DNA of 55,365 nt from Myxococcales bacterium (GCA_947496715.1 CANMDT010000007.1:1-55365); one strand, 5' to 3'; positions 7,982 to 16,613 are shown, numbered from the stretch's first letter. The notes: generated from the letters alone by a model not told the origin. Program-made: numbers and translations.

Positions 7982-8050
7982 TGTCGGCTGCAACTTGACG
8001 AAGCTGGCCAGCAGACCGAGTGAGCGGGGCAGGTCGTTGCGAGGTGTGTG

Positions 8051-8854
8051 ATGTCGTATGCGATGTGGTTGGCGGTTGTCTCGGTGCCCTTTGTGGTGCT
8101 GGAGCGGCTTGTGCCGCGCGATGCGTCGCAGGGGTTCTGGCGGCCGGGGCTGCTGCGCGACTTTGGCTTCTTTGTGCTGAACGGCCACTTTGTGGGGGTA
8201 GCACTGGCGATTGCGTCGGGGTGGCTCTGGAGCTTCGCGCAGGCGCGGTGGGGGCTGCCGGAGGGGGGCCTCTTCTCGGTGCAGCCGGTGGCGTCGGATT
8301 GGCCCATGTGGCTGCAGTTCCTGGTGGCCTTTGTGGCGCTCGACCTGGTGCAGTGGCTGACCCATGTGGTGCTGCATCGGGTGCCCTGGTTGTGGGAGTT
8401 CCACAAGGTGCACCATGCCATCACGAAGATGGATTTCTGGGGGAGCCTGCGCTTCCACTGGATGGAGGTTGTGGTCTATCGGACGACGCAGTTTCTGCCG
8501 CTGCTCTGGCTGGGTGCGGCGCCCGAGGTGCTGATGGCGCTGGCGGTGGTGAGCACGGTCATCGGTCACATGAACCATGCCAATGTGCGGCTGCGGTTTG
8601 GGCCGCTGGCCTATCTCATCAACTCGCCGCACATGCATCTGTGGCATCATGTGCATGAGTCGGCGGGGCCGGTGAACCGGAACTTCGGCATCAACCTGGC
8701 CATCTGGGACTGGCTGTTCGGTACCGCCTATCTGCCCAAAGAGGAGCCTGCTCGTCTTGGCTTTGCAGGCATGGAGGCTTTCCCAGAGACGCTGGTGGGT
8801 GAGCTGGTCTGGCCTGTGGAACTTCCTGCTTCTGCGGAGCGGAGCCCGACATGA
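8051..8854 (+). CDS. Sterol desaturase / fatty acid hydroxylase family membrane protein
   Basis: A 267-residue integral membrane di-iron enzyme of the fatty acid hydroxylase superfamily. The eight-histidine pattern is present: H-V-V-L-H in one loop, H-K-V-H-H shortly after, H-M-N-H further on, and H-M-H-L-W-H-H near the C-terminus, with hydrophobic helices between them. Relatives hydroxylate or desaturate sterols, carotenoids or lipid acyl chains; the substrate is not evident. The ATG at 8051 has GAGG six bases upstream; a GTG directly before it is also in frame. Its stop overlaps the start of the rhodanese gene (ATGA), so the two are translationally coupled. Confidence 0.88.
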   Translation: MSYAMWLAVVSVPFVVLERLVPRDASQGFWRPGLLRDFGFFVLNGHFVGVALAIASGWLWSFAQARWGLPEGGLFSVQPVASDWPMWLQFLVAFVALDLVQWLTHVVLHRVPWLWEFHKVHHAITKMDFWGSLRFHWMEVVVYRTTQFLPLLWLGAAPEVLMALAVVSTVIGHMNHANVRLRFGPLAYLINSPHMHLWHHVHESAGPVNRNFGINLAIWDWLFGTAYLPKEEPARLGFAGMEAFPETLVGELVWPVELPASAERSPT

Positions 8855-9777
8855 GGCGACTGCTGCGGGTGCTGTTTTTGGGATTGCTGTTGCTGCTTCC
8901 CGTGGTGGCCGACGCGGCCTCTCCGGGCGCGGCCTGGTCTGCGGGCTGGGAGCAGGCCACGGGCGGCAAGATGGTGGGCGCTGCAACGGCTGCTGCGCGC
9001 TGGAAGGCGGGTGCGCGGGTGTTGGATACGCGGTCCATGGAGGCCTTTGAGGCCGGTCATCTGCCGGGCGCGGTCTGGATGGCGCCTGATCGGCTGCTGG
9101 CGGCTCAGAGCGGCGAGCTGGTGCTGGTGCCCGATGTGGAGGCGCCGCAGGGTGTGCTGGTTGTCGGCAAGATGGGCGGCGAGGGCTGGTGGGGCGAGCA
9201 GGGCTGGCTGGGCATGGTGCTCTCCTCTGCGGGTGTGGATGCGGTGACGGTAGCGCTGGCGGAGCCGTCGGAGGTGGCGCTGGCGGCCGGTGTGGCCCTG
9301 GAGAGGGGATTGGCGGTGGAGCCGGAATGGCTGCGGCTTGCGGCGCCGAGCGTTGGGCGCGCAGGGTTGCTGACGGTGGCGGAGGCTGCTGCGGCGCAGG
9401 CGTCGGGCAGCGCGCTCTTTGTGGACGTTCGGAGCCGCGCAGAGTTTGAGGGCGCCCATCTGTTTGGCGAGGCGCGGGGCGGGCACATCACCGGCGCCCG
9501 CTGGGCTGGCTGGGAGGAGCTGCAGGGCGCGCCCGGCTGGCCGCTGGAGGCCGGCGCATGGCGCAAGCAGGTGGAGGCAACAGTGGAAGGCGCAACAGCC
9601 CCGCTGGCGGTCTACTGCACGGGCGGGATCCGGTCGGGGTTTGTGACCTTTGCCCTCCGCGCGATGGGTCTGGAGGCACGCAACTTCGAGGGGTCGATGT
9701 GGGCCTGGAGCGCCGACCCGAGCCTGCCGATGGAGGCCGGTCCGCTAGGGGAGCGTGACGGTGGTAAAGCCCGCTGA
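8851..9777 (+). CDS. Exported tandem rhodanese-like protein
   Basis: A 308-residue protein with an N-terminal signal peptide (M-R-R-L-L-R, Leu-rich core, A-D-A-A) and two rhodanese-like domains, as in periplasmic thiosulfate:cyanide sulfurtransferases. The first domain (about 35-150) keeps D-T-R-S-x-E-A-F-x-x-G-H-L-P-G-A but has V-V-G-K-M-G-G-E-G where the active-site Cys loop belongs, so it is inactive. The second domain (about 175-300) has V-D-V-R-S-R-A-E-F and a complete active loop Y-C-T-G-G-I-R-S-G. It is coupled to the hydroxylase by a 4-bp overlap. Its 3' end overlaps the convergent lipoprotein gene by 33 bases. Confidence 0.85.
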   Translation: MRRLLRVLFLGLLLLLPVVADAASPGAAWSAGWEQATGGKMVGAATAAARWKAGARVLDTRSMEAFEAGHLPGAVWMAPDRLLAAQSGELVLVPDVEAPQGVLVVGKMGGEGWWGEQGWLGMVLSSAGVDAVTVALAEPSEVALAAGVALERGLAVEPEWLRLAAPSVGRAGLLTVAEAAAAQASGSALFVDVRSRAEFEGAHLFGEARGGHITGARWAGWEELQGAPGWPLEAGAWRKQVEATVEGATAPLAVYCTGGIRSGFVTFALRAMGLEARNFEGSMWAWSADPSLPMEAGPLGERDGGKAR

Positions 9778-10815
9778 GACGGTGTCTAAGACGATCACCT
9801 CGTAGCTCTCTGGCGCATAGCGGCGGATGGCCGCGGGGTACCAGACTTCGCCTGTGCCGGAGAGGGTGCGGGTGTTGGTGTAGTTGATGGTCGGCGTTTC
9901 GATGGTCACCGTCGCGGCGGCGCCGGGCGGACCGATGTCGCGGTAGAGGTTGATGCCGATGAGGTAGGCGTCGTCGGCTGCGTTCGTGAGGGTGACGATT
10001 TCGACGCCTGGGGTGCCGCGGTCGTCGCCGGAGAAGAGGGGGTTGTTGGCGGCTCCGGCGGCGCCCCAGTCGGGTGAGGTGTTGCGGTAGTAGCAGTCGT
10101 TGGCATCGCTCCAAGTCGCCGTACTGCGGACGAGGCGGGTCATGTGTAGGTCGAGGTCGGTGGTGGTTCCGGAGGGTTCCGGCGCCCAGCGGAGCGTGAC
10201 CCGGATGGTGGTGGGAACGCGCGGTGGATCAACGACGATGATCATGGGTTCGGAGCGTCCGCGGCAGCCGTCGGAGGTGGCCCAGTCGAGGGTGAGGCGC
10301 CACGCGCCGACCTCTGGTGCGAAACCCAGCGGGTTCTGGAGGGCGGCGTCGAAGGCGAGTGGCGAGAAGCCGTCGAGGAACCAGGCGGAGGGTTCCAGCA
10401 GCGTTGCCGCGCTGCCGTCTGCGTTGCGGGCGACTGCGGTGAAGGATTCGCCGGCGGTCAGGCTGAGCCGGGTAACGAGGCCATCGCTGAAGTCGTTCGG
10501 GAAGAGGCCAATCTCGGGCGGCGCACAGGTCGGGGTGGTGTCTGTATTGAGCGTGTCGGGCTCGTCGCCTGTGTCGGGCTCGTCGCCTGTGTCTGGCTCG
10601 ACGGCTGTGTCGCGCACGGTGTCCGTGTCTGTGTCCACGGTCGTGTCTGTCTCAACCGCGTCGCCCGATGCGTCGTCAGGCGGCTCGACGCAGGTGTTGT
10701 TGCTGCAGCTTTGGCCATCGTCGCAGCCGGTAGCGTCGACGCAGAATCGCGCGGCCGGGCTGGTGCCGCAGGCAGCGAGGAGCAGGCAGGCGATGAGGGC
10801 GAACATCCGGATCAT
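9745..10815 (-). CDS. Lipoprotein with Asp/Thr-rich linker
   Basis: A 356-residue lipoprotein of unknown function. The signal ends in L-L-A-A-C (Cys16). A small C-x4-C-x4-C-x4-C module (about 25-43) precedes an acidic Asp/Thr linker (about 46-95) containing direct repeats of E-P-D-T-G-D. The C-terminal half is beta-rich, with R-V-T-L-R-W and D-L-D-L-H resembling the beta-sandwich of YfaP-like surface proteins. The linker style recurs in the Cys-rich lipoprotein at 42337. The gene is divergent from aguB and overlaps the rhodanese gene tail to tail. An alternative start is the Met at 10806. Confidence 0.8.
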   Translation of the reverse strand: MIRMFALIACLLLAACGTSPAARFCVDATGCDDGQSCSNNTCVEPPDDASGDAVETDTTVDTDTDTVRDTAVEPDTGDEPDTGDEPDTLNTDTTPTCAPPEIGLFPNDFSDGLVTRLSLTAGESFTAVARNADGSAATLLEPSAWFLDGFSPLAFDAALQNPLGFAPEVGAWRLTLDWATSDGCRGRSEPMIIVVDPPRVPTTIRVTLRWAPEPSGTTTDLDLHMTRLVRSTATWSDANDCYYRNTSPDWGAAGAANNPLFSGDDRGTPGVEIVTLTNAADDAYLIGINLYRDIGPPGAAATVTIETPTINYTNTRTLSGTGEVWYPAAIRRYAPESYEVIVLDTVSAGFTTVTLP

Positions 10816-10859
10816 GCTGGCAGGATACCCAACTCGAGCGGTGCGGGCAAAGCCGGCGG

Positions 10860-10888
10860 TTGACGCGCTGTTGCGCGAGGGATAGCGC
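10860..10888 (+). promoter_or_regulatory. Candidate promoter for aguB-aguA
   Basis: TTGACG (10860-10865) and TAGCGC (10883-10888) are 17 bases apart, 44 bases before the aguB ATG, in the divergent gap between the lipoprotein gene and aguB. The -35 match is good and the -10 match is weak, so this is only a candidate. Confidence 0.25.
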
Positions 10889-10931
10889 GCGCAGCGACGC
10901 CGAAGGGCTGCCGCAGCAGGAGAGGTTGAGC

Positions 10932-11801
10932 ATGGCGAAGCGAGAGCTGAAGGTGGGTCTGGTCCAGCTAGAGGCGAATCCGGCGACGGAGGACTTTTTG
11001 GAGCGGGGCATCGCGGGCATTCGCGAGGCGGCCGCCAAAGGTGCGACGCTGGTGGTGATGCCGGAGCTCTTCCGCTGGCCCTACTTCTGCCAGGTGATGA
11101 GCCCGGAGCAGTTCAAGTTTGCCGAGCCGCTGGACGGCCCCTCGGTCACCGCACTGCAGCCCGTTGCCAAGGAGCTCGGCGTGGTCGTGGTAACCTCCTT
11201 CTTCGAGCAGCGGGCGCCCGGGCTCTACCACAACACGGCCGTGGTGATTGACGCCGACGGCACGGTGAAGGGCTACTACCGCAAGTCGCACATCCCCGAC
11301 GATCCGCTCTACTTTGAGAAGTTCTACTTCGCGCCCGGCGACACCGGCTTCAAGGTCTTCGACACCGCAGTAGGGCGCGTTGGCGTGCTGATCTGCTGGG
11401 ACCAGTGGTACCCCGAAGCGGCCCGTCTGACGGCAATGGAGGGGGCCGATATCATCGTCTATCCGACGGCCATCGGCGTCATCGATGCAGAGGGTCCCGA
11501 GCAGCACCGGCTGCAGCGCGAGGCCTGGCAGATTGCGCAGCGGGCCCATGCCATCTCGAATGGCTGCTTTGTAGCGGCGGTGAACCGTGCGGGCCGCGAG
11601 GCGGAGCTTGGGTTCTGGGGCGCCAGCTTCGTGGCCGGTCCGCAGGGTGAGCTGCTGGTGGATGCGGGCTCCGAGCCTGGCGTGGTGGTTGCCGATTGCG
11701 ACCTCGCGCGGAGCGGCGAGGTGCGGCAGTGGTGGCCCTTCTTCCGCGACCGGCGCATCGACCTGTATGGCGGGCTGACGAAGCGGTTTGGAGGGCAGTG
11801 A
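10932..11801 (+). CDS. aguB: N-carbamoylputrescine amidase
   Basis: A 289-residue cytosolic nitrilase-superfamily amidase that hydrolyses N-carbamoylputrescine to putrescine, CO2 and ammonia, the last step of the agmatine route. The catalytic triad is complete: Glu45 (V-M-P-E-L-F), Lys118 (Y-Y-R-K-S-H-I-P) and Cys155 (L-I-C-W-D-Q-W-Y-P-E). The W-D-Q-W-Y-P-E context and the ending R-R-I-D-L-Y-G fit the aguB subfamily rather than other nitrilases. The start at 10932 has GAGAGGTTGAG upstream. Its TGA overlaps the aguA ATG by one base, so the pair forms a coupled pathway operon. Confidence 0.93.
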   Translation: MAKRELKVGLVQLEANPATEDFLERGIAGIREAAAKGATLVVMPELFRWPYFCQVMSPEQFKFAEPLDGPSVTALQPVAKELGVVVVTSFFEQRAPGLYHNTAVVIDADGTVKGYYRKSHIPDDPLYFEKFYFAPGDTGFKVFDTAVGRVGVLICWDQWYPEAARLTAMEGADIIVYPTAIGVIDAEGPEQHRLQREAWQIAQRAHAISNGCFVAAVNRAGREAELGFWGASFVAGPQGELLVDAGSEPGVVVADCDLARSGEVRQWWPFFRDRRIDLYGGLTKRFGGQ

Positions 11802-12880
11802 TGAGCAGCGTGGTTCCCGCAGAGATTGCAGCGCTGGCGGCGCAGGGTTTTGTGATGCCGGCAGAGTGGGCGCCCCATGAGGCGACGCAGCTCACCTGGC
11901 CCCGCAGGCCGGAGATCTGGCGCGGCGTTCACGAGGAGGTGGAGCAGACTTTTGCCGCCTTTGCCGCGCGGCTTTCGCTGGGCGAGCGGGTGCATCTGCT
12001 GGTGCCTGACAAGGAGTGGGAGCATCGTGCGAAGCGGCTGATTCTGCGGGCGGGCGGGTTGCTTCCGAACATCTCCTTCTGGAAGATCGACAGCGACGAT
12101 GTCTGGGCCCGTGACCATGGTCCGACCTGCCTCGTGAATCCGAAGGGCGATCGGCGGATGCTCGATTGGAAGTTCAACGCGTGGGGCGGCAAGTTTGCCT
12201 CGTCGCTGGACGACGCCATTCCGCGGCAGCTGGCCGAGAAGCTGGGCTGGGAGCGGGTGGAGCCGGGCGTGGTGATGGAGGGCGGTGCCATCGAGGTGAA
12301 CGGCGAGGGCGACCTGCTGGTGACCGAAGCCGTGCTCCTCAACCCCAACCGGAACCCCGGCTGGACCCGTGAAGCGCTCACCGAGCTGCTCTTTGCGGCG
12401 CTGGGTTGTCAGCGCATCCACTGGCTGGGTGGCGGGCTCGAGGGCGACGACACCGATGGCCACATTGACGACATCGCCCGCTTTGCGCCGGGCGGAAAGT
12501 TGCTGATCGTCTCGCCCGTGGAGGGTGACCACCCCGACCGTGAGACGATGCTGGCGAACTGGGAGCGTGCGCGCGGTTTTCGGGGCCCGGGCGGCCGGCC
12601 GTTTGAGCTCGTTGGCCTTCCCGTGCCGGAGCCTGTGCACTTTGGCGACGAGCACCTGCCGGCGAGCTATGCCAACTTCTACATCGGGAACGATGCGGTG
12701 GTGGTGCCGGTTTTCGCACAGCGGACGGATGCGGAGGCCTTGGCGGTGATCGGCGGCTGCTTCCCCGACCGTGAGGTGGTGGGGTTGGACTGCCGCGCGC
12801 TGGTTTCGCAATATGGGGCGCTGCACTGTGTGAGCCAGCAGATCCCGGCAGGGGCCCCTTCAGTGGCAAAGTTCAGGTGA
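11801..12880 (+). CDS. aguA: Agmatine deiminase
   Basis: A 359-residue enzyme of the guanidino-group-modifying superfamily that converts agmatine to N-carbamoylputrescine and ammonia, feeding AguB encoded just upstream. Signature motifs are M-P-A-E-W-x-P-H at the N-terminus, W-A-R-D-H-G-P near residue 108, G-G-A-I-E-V-N, D-D-T-D-G-H-I-D-D, and the catalytic Cys343 in G-A-L-H-C-V-S-Q-Q-I-P. Length is normal for the family. I place the start at the ATG that overlaps the aguB stop (TGATG). No arginine decarboxylase lies in this window, so the source of agmatine must be encoded elsewhere. Confidence 0.93.
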   Translation: MSSVVPAEIAALAAQGFVMPAEWAPHEATQLTWPRRPEIWRGVHEEVEQTFAAFAARLSLGERVHLLVPDKEWEHRAKRLILRAGGLLPNISFWKIDSDDVWARDHGPTCLVNPKGDRRMLDWKFNAWGGKFASSLDDAIPRQLAEKLGWERVEPGVVMEGGAIEVNGEGDLLVTEAVLLNPNRNPGWTREALTELLFAALGCQRIHWLGGGLEGDDTDGHIDDIARFAPGGKLLIVSPVEGDHPDRETMLANWERARGFRGPGGRPFELVGLPVPEPVHFGDEHLPASYANFYIGNDAVVVPVFAQRTDAEALAVIGGCFPDREVVGLDCRALVSQYGALHCVSQQIPAGAPSVAKFR

Positions 12881-12947
12881 CAGCAGGCGGTGGCAGCGGT
12901 ATCGTCGCAACGTTGCTGACCGTCGCTTTTGGACGAGGTTGAGCCCG

Positions 12948-15167
12948 ATGCTGCACCCTGGAGATAGATACGGCCGCTACACCATCGTCCGGAAGCTGGG
13001 CGAAGGTGGGATGGGGCTGGTGTATGAGGCGCGCAACCACTTTGGCGCGGCGGTGGTGCTGAAGATGCTGCATCCCGAGCTGGCGGGCAACGCCGATGTG
13101 CGGGAGCGGTTCCGGCGCGAGGGTCAGATTCAGTATCAGCTCCGCCATCCCAACATTGTGCGGGTGACCGACATCCTCGAGGAGAACGAGGTTCCCGCGC
13201 TGGTCGTGGACTTCATGAAGGGCCGCGATCTGGAGCGGGAGCTTGCAACGCTGGGCGTGCTGCCGCTGCCGGAGGTTGTCTCCATCAGTATGAAGATGCT
13301 GGATGCGCTGGCCGCTGCGCATGAGAAGGGGTTTGTGCATCGCGACATGAAGCCGGCAAACATCTTCTTGGAGGAGACGGACACGGGCGTTGAGCCGCGG
13401 CTGATGGACTTCGGCATCGCCAAGATCGAGGCTACGCGCGGGCTGACGCAGGTGCGCGACTTTGTGGGCACGCCGAACTTCTCGAGCCCCGAGCAGATCC
13501 AGAGCACGCGGGATGCAGATGCGCGCGCAGACATCTACTCCTACGGCATGGTGATCTGGCAGATGCTGTCGGGCAGGGAGCCCTACGCGGAGCTCAAAGA
13601 TCCCGTGCAGGTGATGCTTGCCGTGGTGCGGCAGCCTGTTCCCGCGCTGCCCGACGGTACCCCCGACTGGCTGCGGACGATTGTGGCGCGTGCGACCGAG
13701 AAGGATCCCGCCCGCCGCTATCAGACTGCTGCGGAGATGCGTGATGCACTGGCGGCCCACGCCGGTGTGAAGGCAGCTCCGAGCATCGCTTCGCGTCCCG
13801 CGCCTACGCCCGCTGGCGAGCGTCTGGACGACACGATGCCGACGCTGGCTACGGTGGCACCTGATCTGGAGCTGAAGCTGGATTTCACCGGTTCGCCGGC
13901 TGCGGTGGCGCAGCCGAAGGGGGCGGCGCGGACACAGCTTCCGGGCGAGCTTCAGTTCCCCGCGCAGGCGCCTGGCGAGCGGGTGGCGGTGCTGCCATCG
14001 GCGGCCGCTCCGAGCAGCGAGCGGGCCCGTCAGGCGGCCTTGTCGGGAAGCGCCGCTTCGGTGCAGCAGCCGCCGCTCTCTTCGAGTGGATCACGGCCCG
14101 CCGTTCGTCCGGCGGCTCCGCTGGAGGCAGAGCTGAGTCGCGGCGAGGCCAGCAGGGCCACAGCGCGGCCGTCTGGTGCCCGCTCGAGTGCGAGTGTGCC
14201 GGCAGCCCGTTCGCAGGCGCAGCGCGGCGGTGCAGGCGGTGCTTCGTTCGCGCTGCGCGTTGGAGCGGCCGTGGTGGTGCTCGCTGCAGCAGGCGCGGCG
14301 GCCCTCTTCTTTGCAAAGCAGGGCGGTCCGACGGCGGCCTCTCCGGCCGGCTGGGTTCGGGTGGAGCCTGGGACCTTTGTGATGGGCAGCCTCTCGAAGG
14401 AGCCGGGTCGCGGCGACCAGGAGCAGGCGCACAATGTGACTATCACCTACCCCTTCCTCGTCTCGGCCTACGAGGTGACCCAGAAGGAGTGGGAGGAGAT
14501 CACCTACCGCAGGCCCACAGCCTTTACGGGCTGCGGTCCGACCTGCCCCGTAACCGATGTCTCCTGGTTCGATGCGGTGGAGTTTGCCAACCGGCTCTCG
14601 GAGCGGAGCAAGCTGGAGAGCTGCTACGAGATCAAGGAGAGTGGCACCGCAAAGGTGGTGAGCTGGCCACGCGGCACAGCCTGCCGTGGCTTCCGGCTGC
14701 CGACCGAGGCGGAGTGGGAGTATGCGGCCCGCGCCGGTGGCGCAGAGGCGCTCGGCGATGGCCCCATCACGTCGTTGGAGCGGCAGCCTGCCGACCCTGT
14801 GCTCGCAGAGCGTGCTGTCTTTGGCGGCAACAGCGCAGTGACCTACGCGGGAGCCGAGGACTGCTCGAAGTGGGGCGACGGACTGACGACCTGCGGCGTT
14901 GCACCGGTGGGCTCAAAGAAGGCCAACCGGTGGGGCCTCTTCGATGTGTCGGGGAACGCATCGGAGTGGGTCTGGGACACGCTGTCGAACTTCCCGGTCA
15001 ACGGCGTGGTGGATCCGGCGCAGCACACGGCCGGGCAGACCAATCTGGTCCGGGGCGGGAGCTGGATGAGCGCGGGGCGTGACTGCCGGCTCGCAGCGCG
15101 TGAGCAGACGCAGCCTGTGGCGCGGAAGACCTTTGGCATCCGGCTTGTGCGGAGCATCGACCCTTAG
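12948..15167 (+). CDS. Membrane Ser/Thr protein kinase with C-terminal FGE-sulfatase domain
   Basis: A 739-residue Hanks-type kinase receptor. The kinase domain (about 11-270) is complete: G-E-G-G-M-G glycine loop, Lys39 (V-V-L-K-M-L), H-R-D-M-K-P-A-N with Asp133, and D-F-G at 154-156. A low-complexity Ala/Pro/Ser linker follows, then one membrane helix (about 434-456). The outer part (about 468-739) is an FGE-sulfatase-like domain with R-L-P-T-E-A-E-W-E-Y-A-A-R and R-G-G-S-W; only one of the two FGE active-site Cys positions is retained, so it is more likely a sensor than an enzyme. The ATG at 12948 has GAGG upstream. It ends 4 bases inside the convergent pabA/trpG-like gene. Confidence 0.9.
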   Translation: MLHPGDRYGRYTIVRKLGEGGMGLVYEARNHFGAAVVLKMLHPELAGNADVRERFRREGQIQYQLRHPNIVRVTDILEENEVPALVVDFMKGRDLERELATLGVLPLPEVVSISMKMLDALAAAHEKGFVHRDMKPANIFLEETDTGVEPRLMDFGIAKIEATRGLTQVRDFVGTPNFSSPEQIQSTRDADARADIYSYGMVIWQMLSGREPYAELKDPVQVMLAVVRQPVPALPDGTPDWLRTIVARATEKDPARRYQTAAEMRDALAAHAGVKAAPSIASRPAPTPAGERLDDTMPTLATVAPDLELKLDFTGSPAAVAQPKGAARTQLPGELQFPAQAPGERVAVLPSAAAPSSERARQAALSGSAASVQQPPLSSSGSRPAVRPAAPLEAELSRGEASRATARPSGARSSASVPAARSQAQRGGAGGASFALRVGAAVVVLAAAGAAALFFAKQGGPTAASPAGWVRVEPGTFVMGSLSKEPGRGDQEQAHNVTITYPFLVSAYEVTQKEWEEITYRRPTAFTGCGPTCPVTDVSWFDAVEFANRLSERSKLESCYEIKESGTAKVVSWPRGTACRGFRLPTEAEWEYAARAGGAEALGDGPITSLERQPADPVLAERAVFGGNSAVTYAGAEDCSKWGDGLTTCGVAPVGSKKANRWGLFDVSGNASEWVWDTLSNFPVNGVVDPAQHTAGQTNLVRGGSWMSAGRDCRLAAREQTQPVARKTFGIRLVRSIDP

Positions 15168-15748
15168 CGGTCGATGAGTGCTGCGCGCAGGGCGAAGTTC
15201 CGGAGCAGCTCGGGCCCCCGCGGCGAGAGGATGCTCTCGGGGTGAAACTGCAGGCCGAAGGTGGGCGCTGTTGCGTGGTGGAAGGCCATGACGGTGCCGT
15301 CGTCTGTGGCGGTGGCGTCGACGATGAGTCGTGCTGGGAGCGTTGCTGGCGCCGCGGTGAGGCTGTGGTATCTGCCGACGGTCATGCGGTGGTGCGAAGC
15401 ATCGAAGAGGCCGCCCGGTGAGACCTCGAGCGTGGAGCTCTTTCCGTGGCGCGGCGCGGGTGCCCGCCCGACCGTCCCGCCGAGCGCGTGGACGATGCAT
15501 TGGTGGCCGAGGCAGATGCCGAGGATGGGGAGGTGGCCGTGGAAGGCAGCGATGAGGTCGAGGCAGTCGGAGGCCTGCTCCGGTGCGCCCGGTCCGGGGC
15601 CGAGGAGGATCGCTGTGGGAGAGCGGTCGGCGACGAGGCTGGCGAGGGTGCCAGATGGCCGTACGACCTCGACCTCGATGCCCATCGCTGCGAAAGCGTG
15701 GACGAGGTTGAACGAAAAGGAGTCTCGGTTGTCTACGAAGAGGAGCAC
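15164..15748 (-). CDS. Glutamine amidotransferase, anthranilate/aminodeoxychorismate synthase component II
   Basis: A class I glutamine amidotransferase of the TrpG/PabA type, about 194 residues, which releases ammonia from glutamine for a chorismate-using partner. Motifs: V-D-N-R-D-S-F-S-F-N-L at the start, G-P-G-P-G-A-P, the nucleophile loop G-I-C-L-G-H-Q, H-S-L and Q-F-H-P-E-S (catalytic His and Glu). I choose the GTG at 15748 because the conserved strand begins there; no strong ribosome site is visible and the open frame continues upstream. No component I gene (trpE/pabB) is adjacent, so TrpG and PabA cannot be told apart. Convergent with the kinase gene, divergent from the next gene. Confidence 0.85.
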   Translation of the reverse strand: MLLFVDNRDSFSFNLVHAFAAMGIEVEVVRPSGTLASLVADRSPTAILLGPGPGAPEQASDCLDLIAAFHGHLPILGICLGHQCIVHALGGTVGRAPAPRHGKSSTLEVSPGGLFDASHHRMTVGRYHSLTAAPATLPARLIVDATATDDGTVMAFHHATAPTFGLQFHPESILSPRGPELLRNFALRAALIDR

Positions 15749-15815
15749 GGCGTAGGTTGCAGGCAGATGGGATGGCTGCTTGGACGAAGCGGTGGGAAGT
15801 TTCAAGGATGGGCAG

Positions 15816-16481
15816 ATGGGCGCAGGGATTCCGTCGAGAGCAGTGCTGATCACGGGGCCGGCCGGGAGCGGGGCGTCGGAGTGGGTAGGCCATCTGGTGC
15901 CGCGGTTGCTGCAGTCGCTGCGCGGCCCCACGCGCGACTACGGCAAGGTGTTCGCGGCGGAGGGCTGCGCGGTGGTGGAGTTCTCGGAGCAGGGGCTTCT
16001 TGCACGCATCCTGATCGCGCGAGACCTGACGACCGGTGAGGTGGCGGTCCGGGTGGAGGTGGAGGATGGTGTGGCAGCGCGGGTGGCGCTGGGCATGGCA
16101 CCGGTGCTCTGGCTCGGACTGTTTTTTGGGATCCGCTGGCTCTTCGGCGGCGCGTTCGGGAATCTGACGGGGCTGGTCGGCGGGCTCGTCCTGGCGTTGC
16201 TGCTGTCGTTTGGGGTCTATCGGGCGGTCCGGTTCTGGCGGACAACGCGGGATCTGGCGGGGACGCCTGGCGATCGGGTTGCCGCGGGCGCGTTGGCGCG
16301 GGTGGAGCGGGCGGCTGAGAGTCTCGGCTGCAGGACGACGCCGGCGAAGGTCGCGCTGCCTGGGTATGACGGACCGGCGCCCAAGGTAGCGATAGGTTCG
16401 TTGCCGGAGCGTCTTGGAGCGGGCGACGGCGAGAGCTGGACGCAGCTGCTGCACGAGGCGCTCGCAACGGTAGCCAGGTAA
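15816..16481 (+). CDS. Small membrane protein with degenerate P-loop-like motif
   Basis: An unrecognised protein of about 221 residues. The N-terminus has V-L-I-T-G-P-A-G-S-G-A-S, which resembles a Walker A strand-loop but lacks the Lys. A soluble segment with a possible beta meander follows (Y-G-K-V-F, C-A-V-V-E-F, V-A-V-R-V-E-V-E). Two membrane helices lie at about 110-125 and 133-152, and then a cytosolic tail. The ATG at 15816 has AAGGATGGG upstream; a TTG at 15780 is an alternative. It is divergent from the amidotransferase gene and lies 132 bp before ftsK. Confidence 0.6.
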   Translation: MGAGIPSRAVLITGPAGSGASEWVGHLVPRLLQSLRGPTRDYGKVFAAEGCAVVEFSEQGLLARILIARDLTTGEVAVRVEVEDGVAARVALGMAPVLWLGLFFGIRWLFGGAFGNLTGLVGGLVLALLLSFGVYRAVRFWRTTRDLAGTPGDRVAAGALARVERAAESLGCRTTPAKVALPGYDGPAPKVAIGSLPERLGAGDGESWTQLLHEALATVAR

Positions 16482-16613
16482 AAGCGGGGGCAAAAATTTG
16501 GCCGCGGGCTTTCGCTAGGTAGGGTGGGCAGGTGCGGTGGGCTGTTCTCTGTCGAAGGGGGGCCGGTCACCGCGCGCAATCGTTGCACTCCGACGTAATC
16601 GTGCGAGATCATC

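Noticed and set aside
6746-8986. 746-residue minus-strand open frame
   Set aside because: Arg/His/Pro-rich with no domain; it lies opposite the well-supported hemerythrin, lipoprotein and hydroxylase genes.
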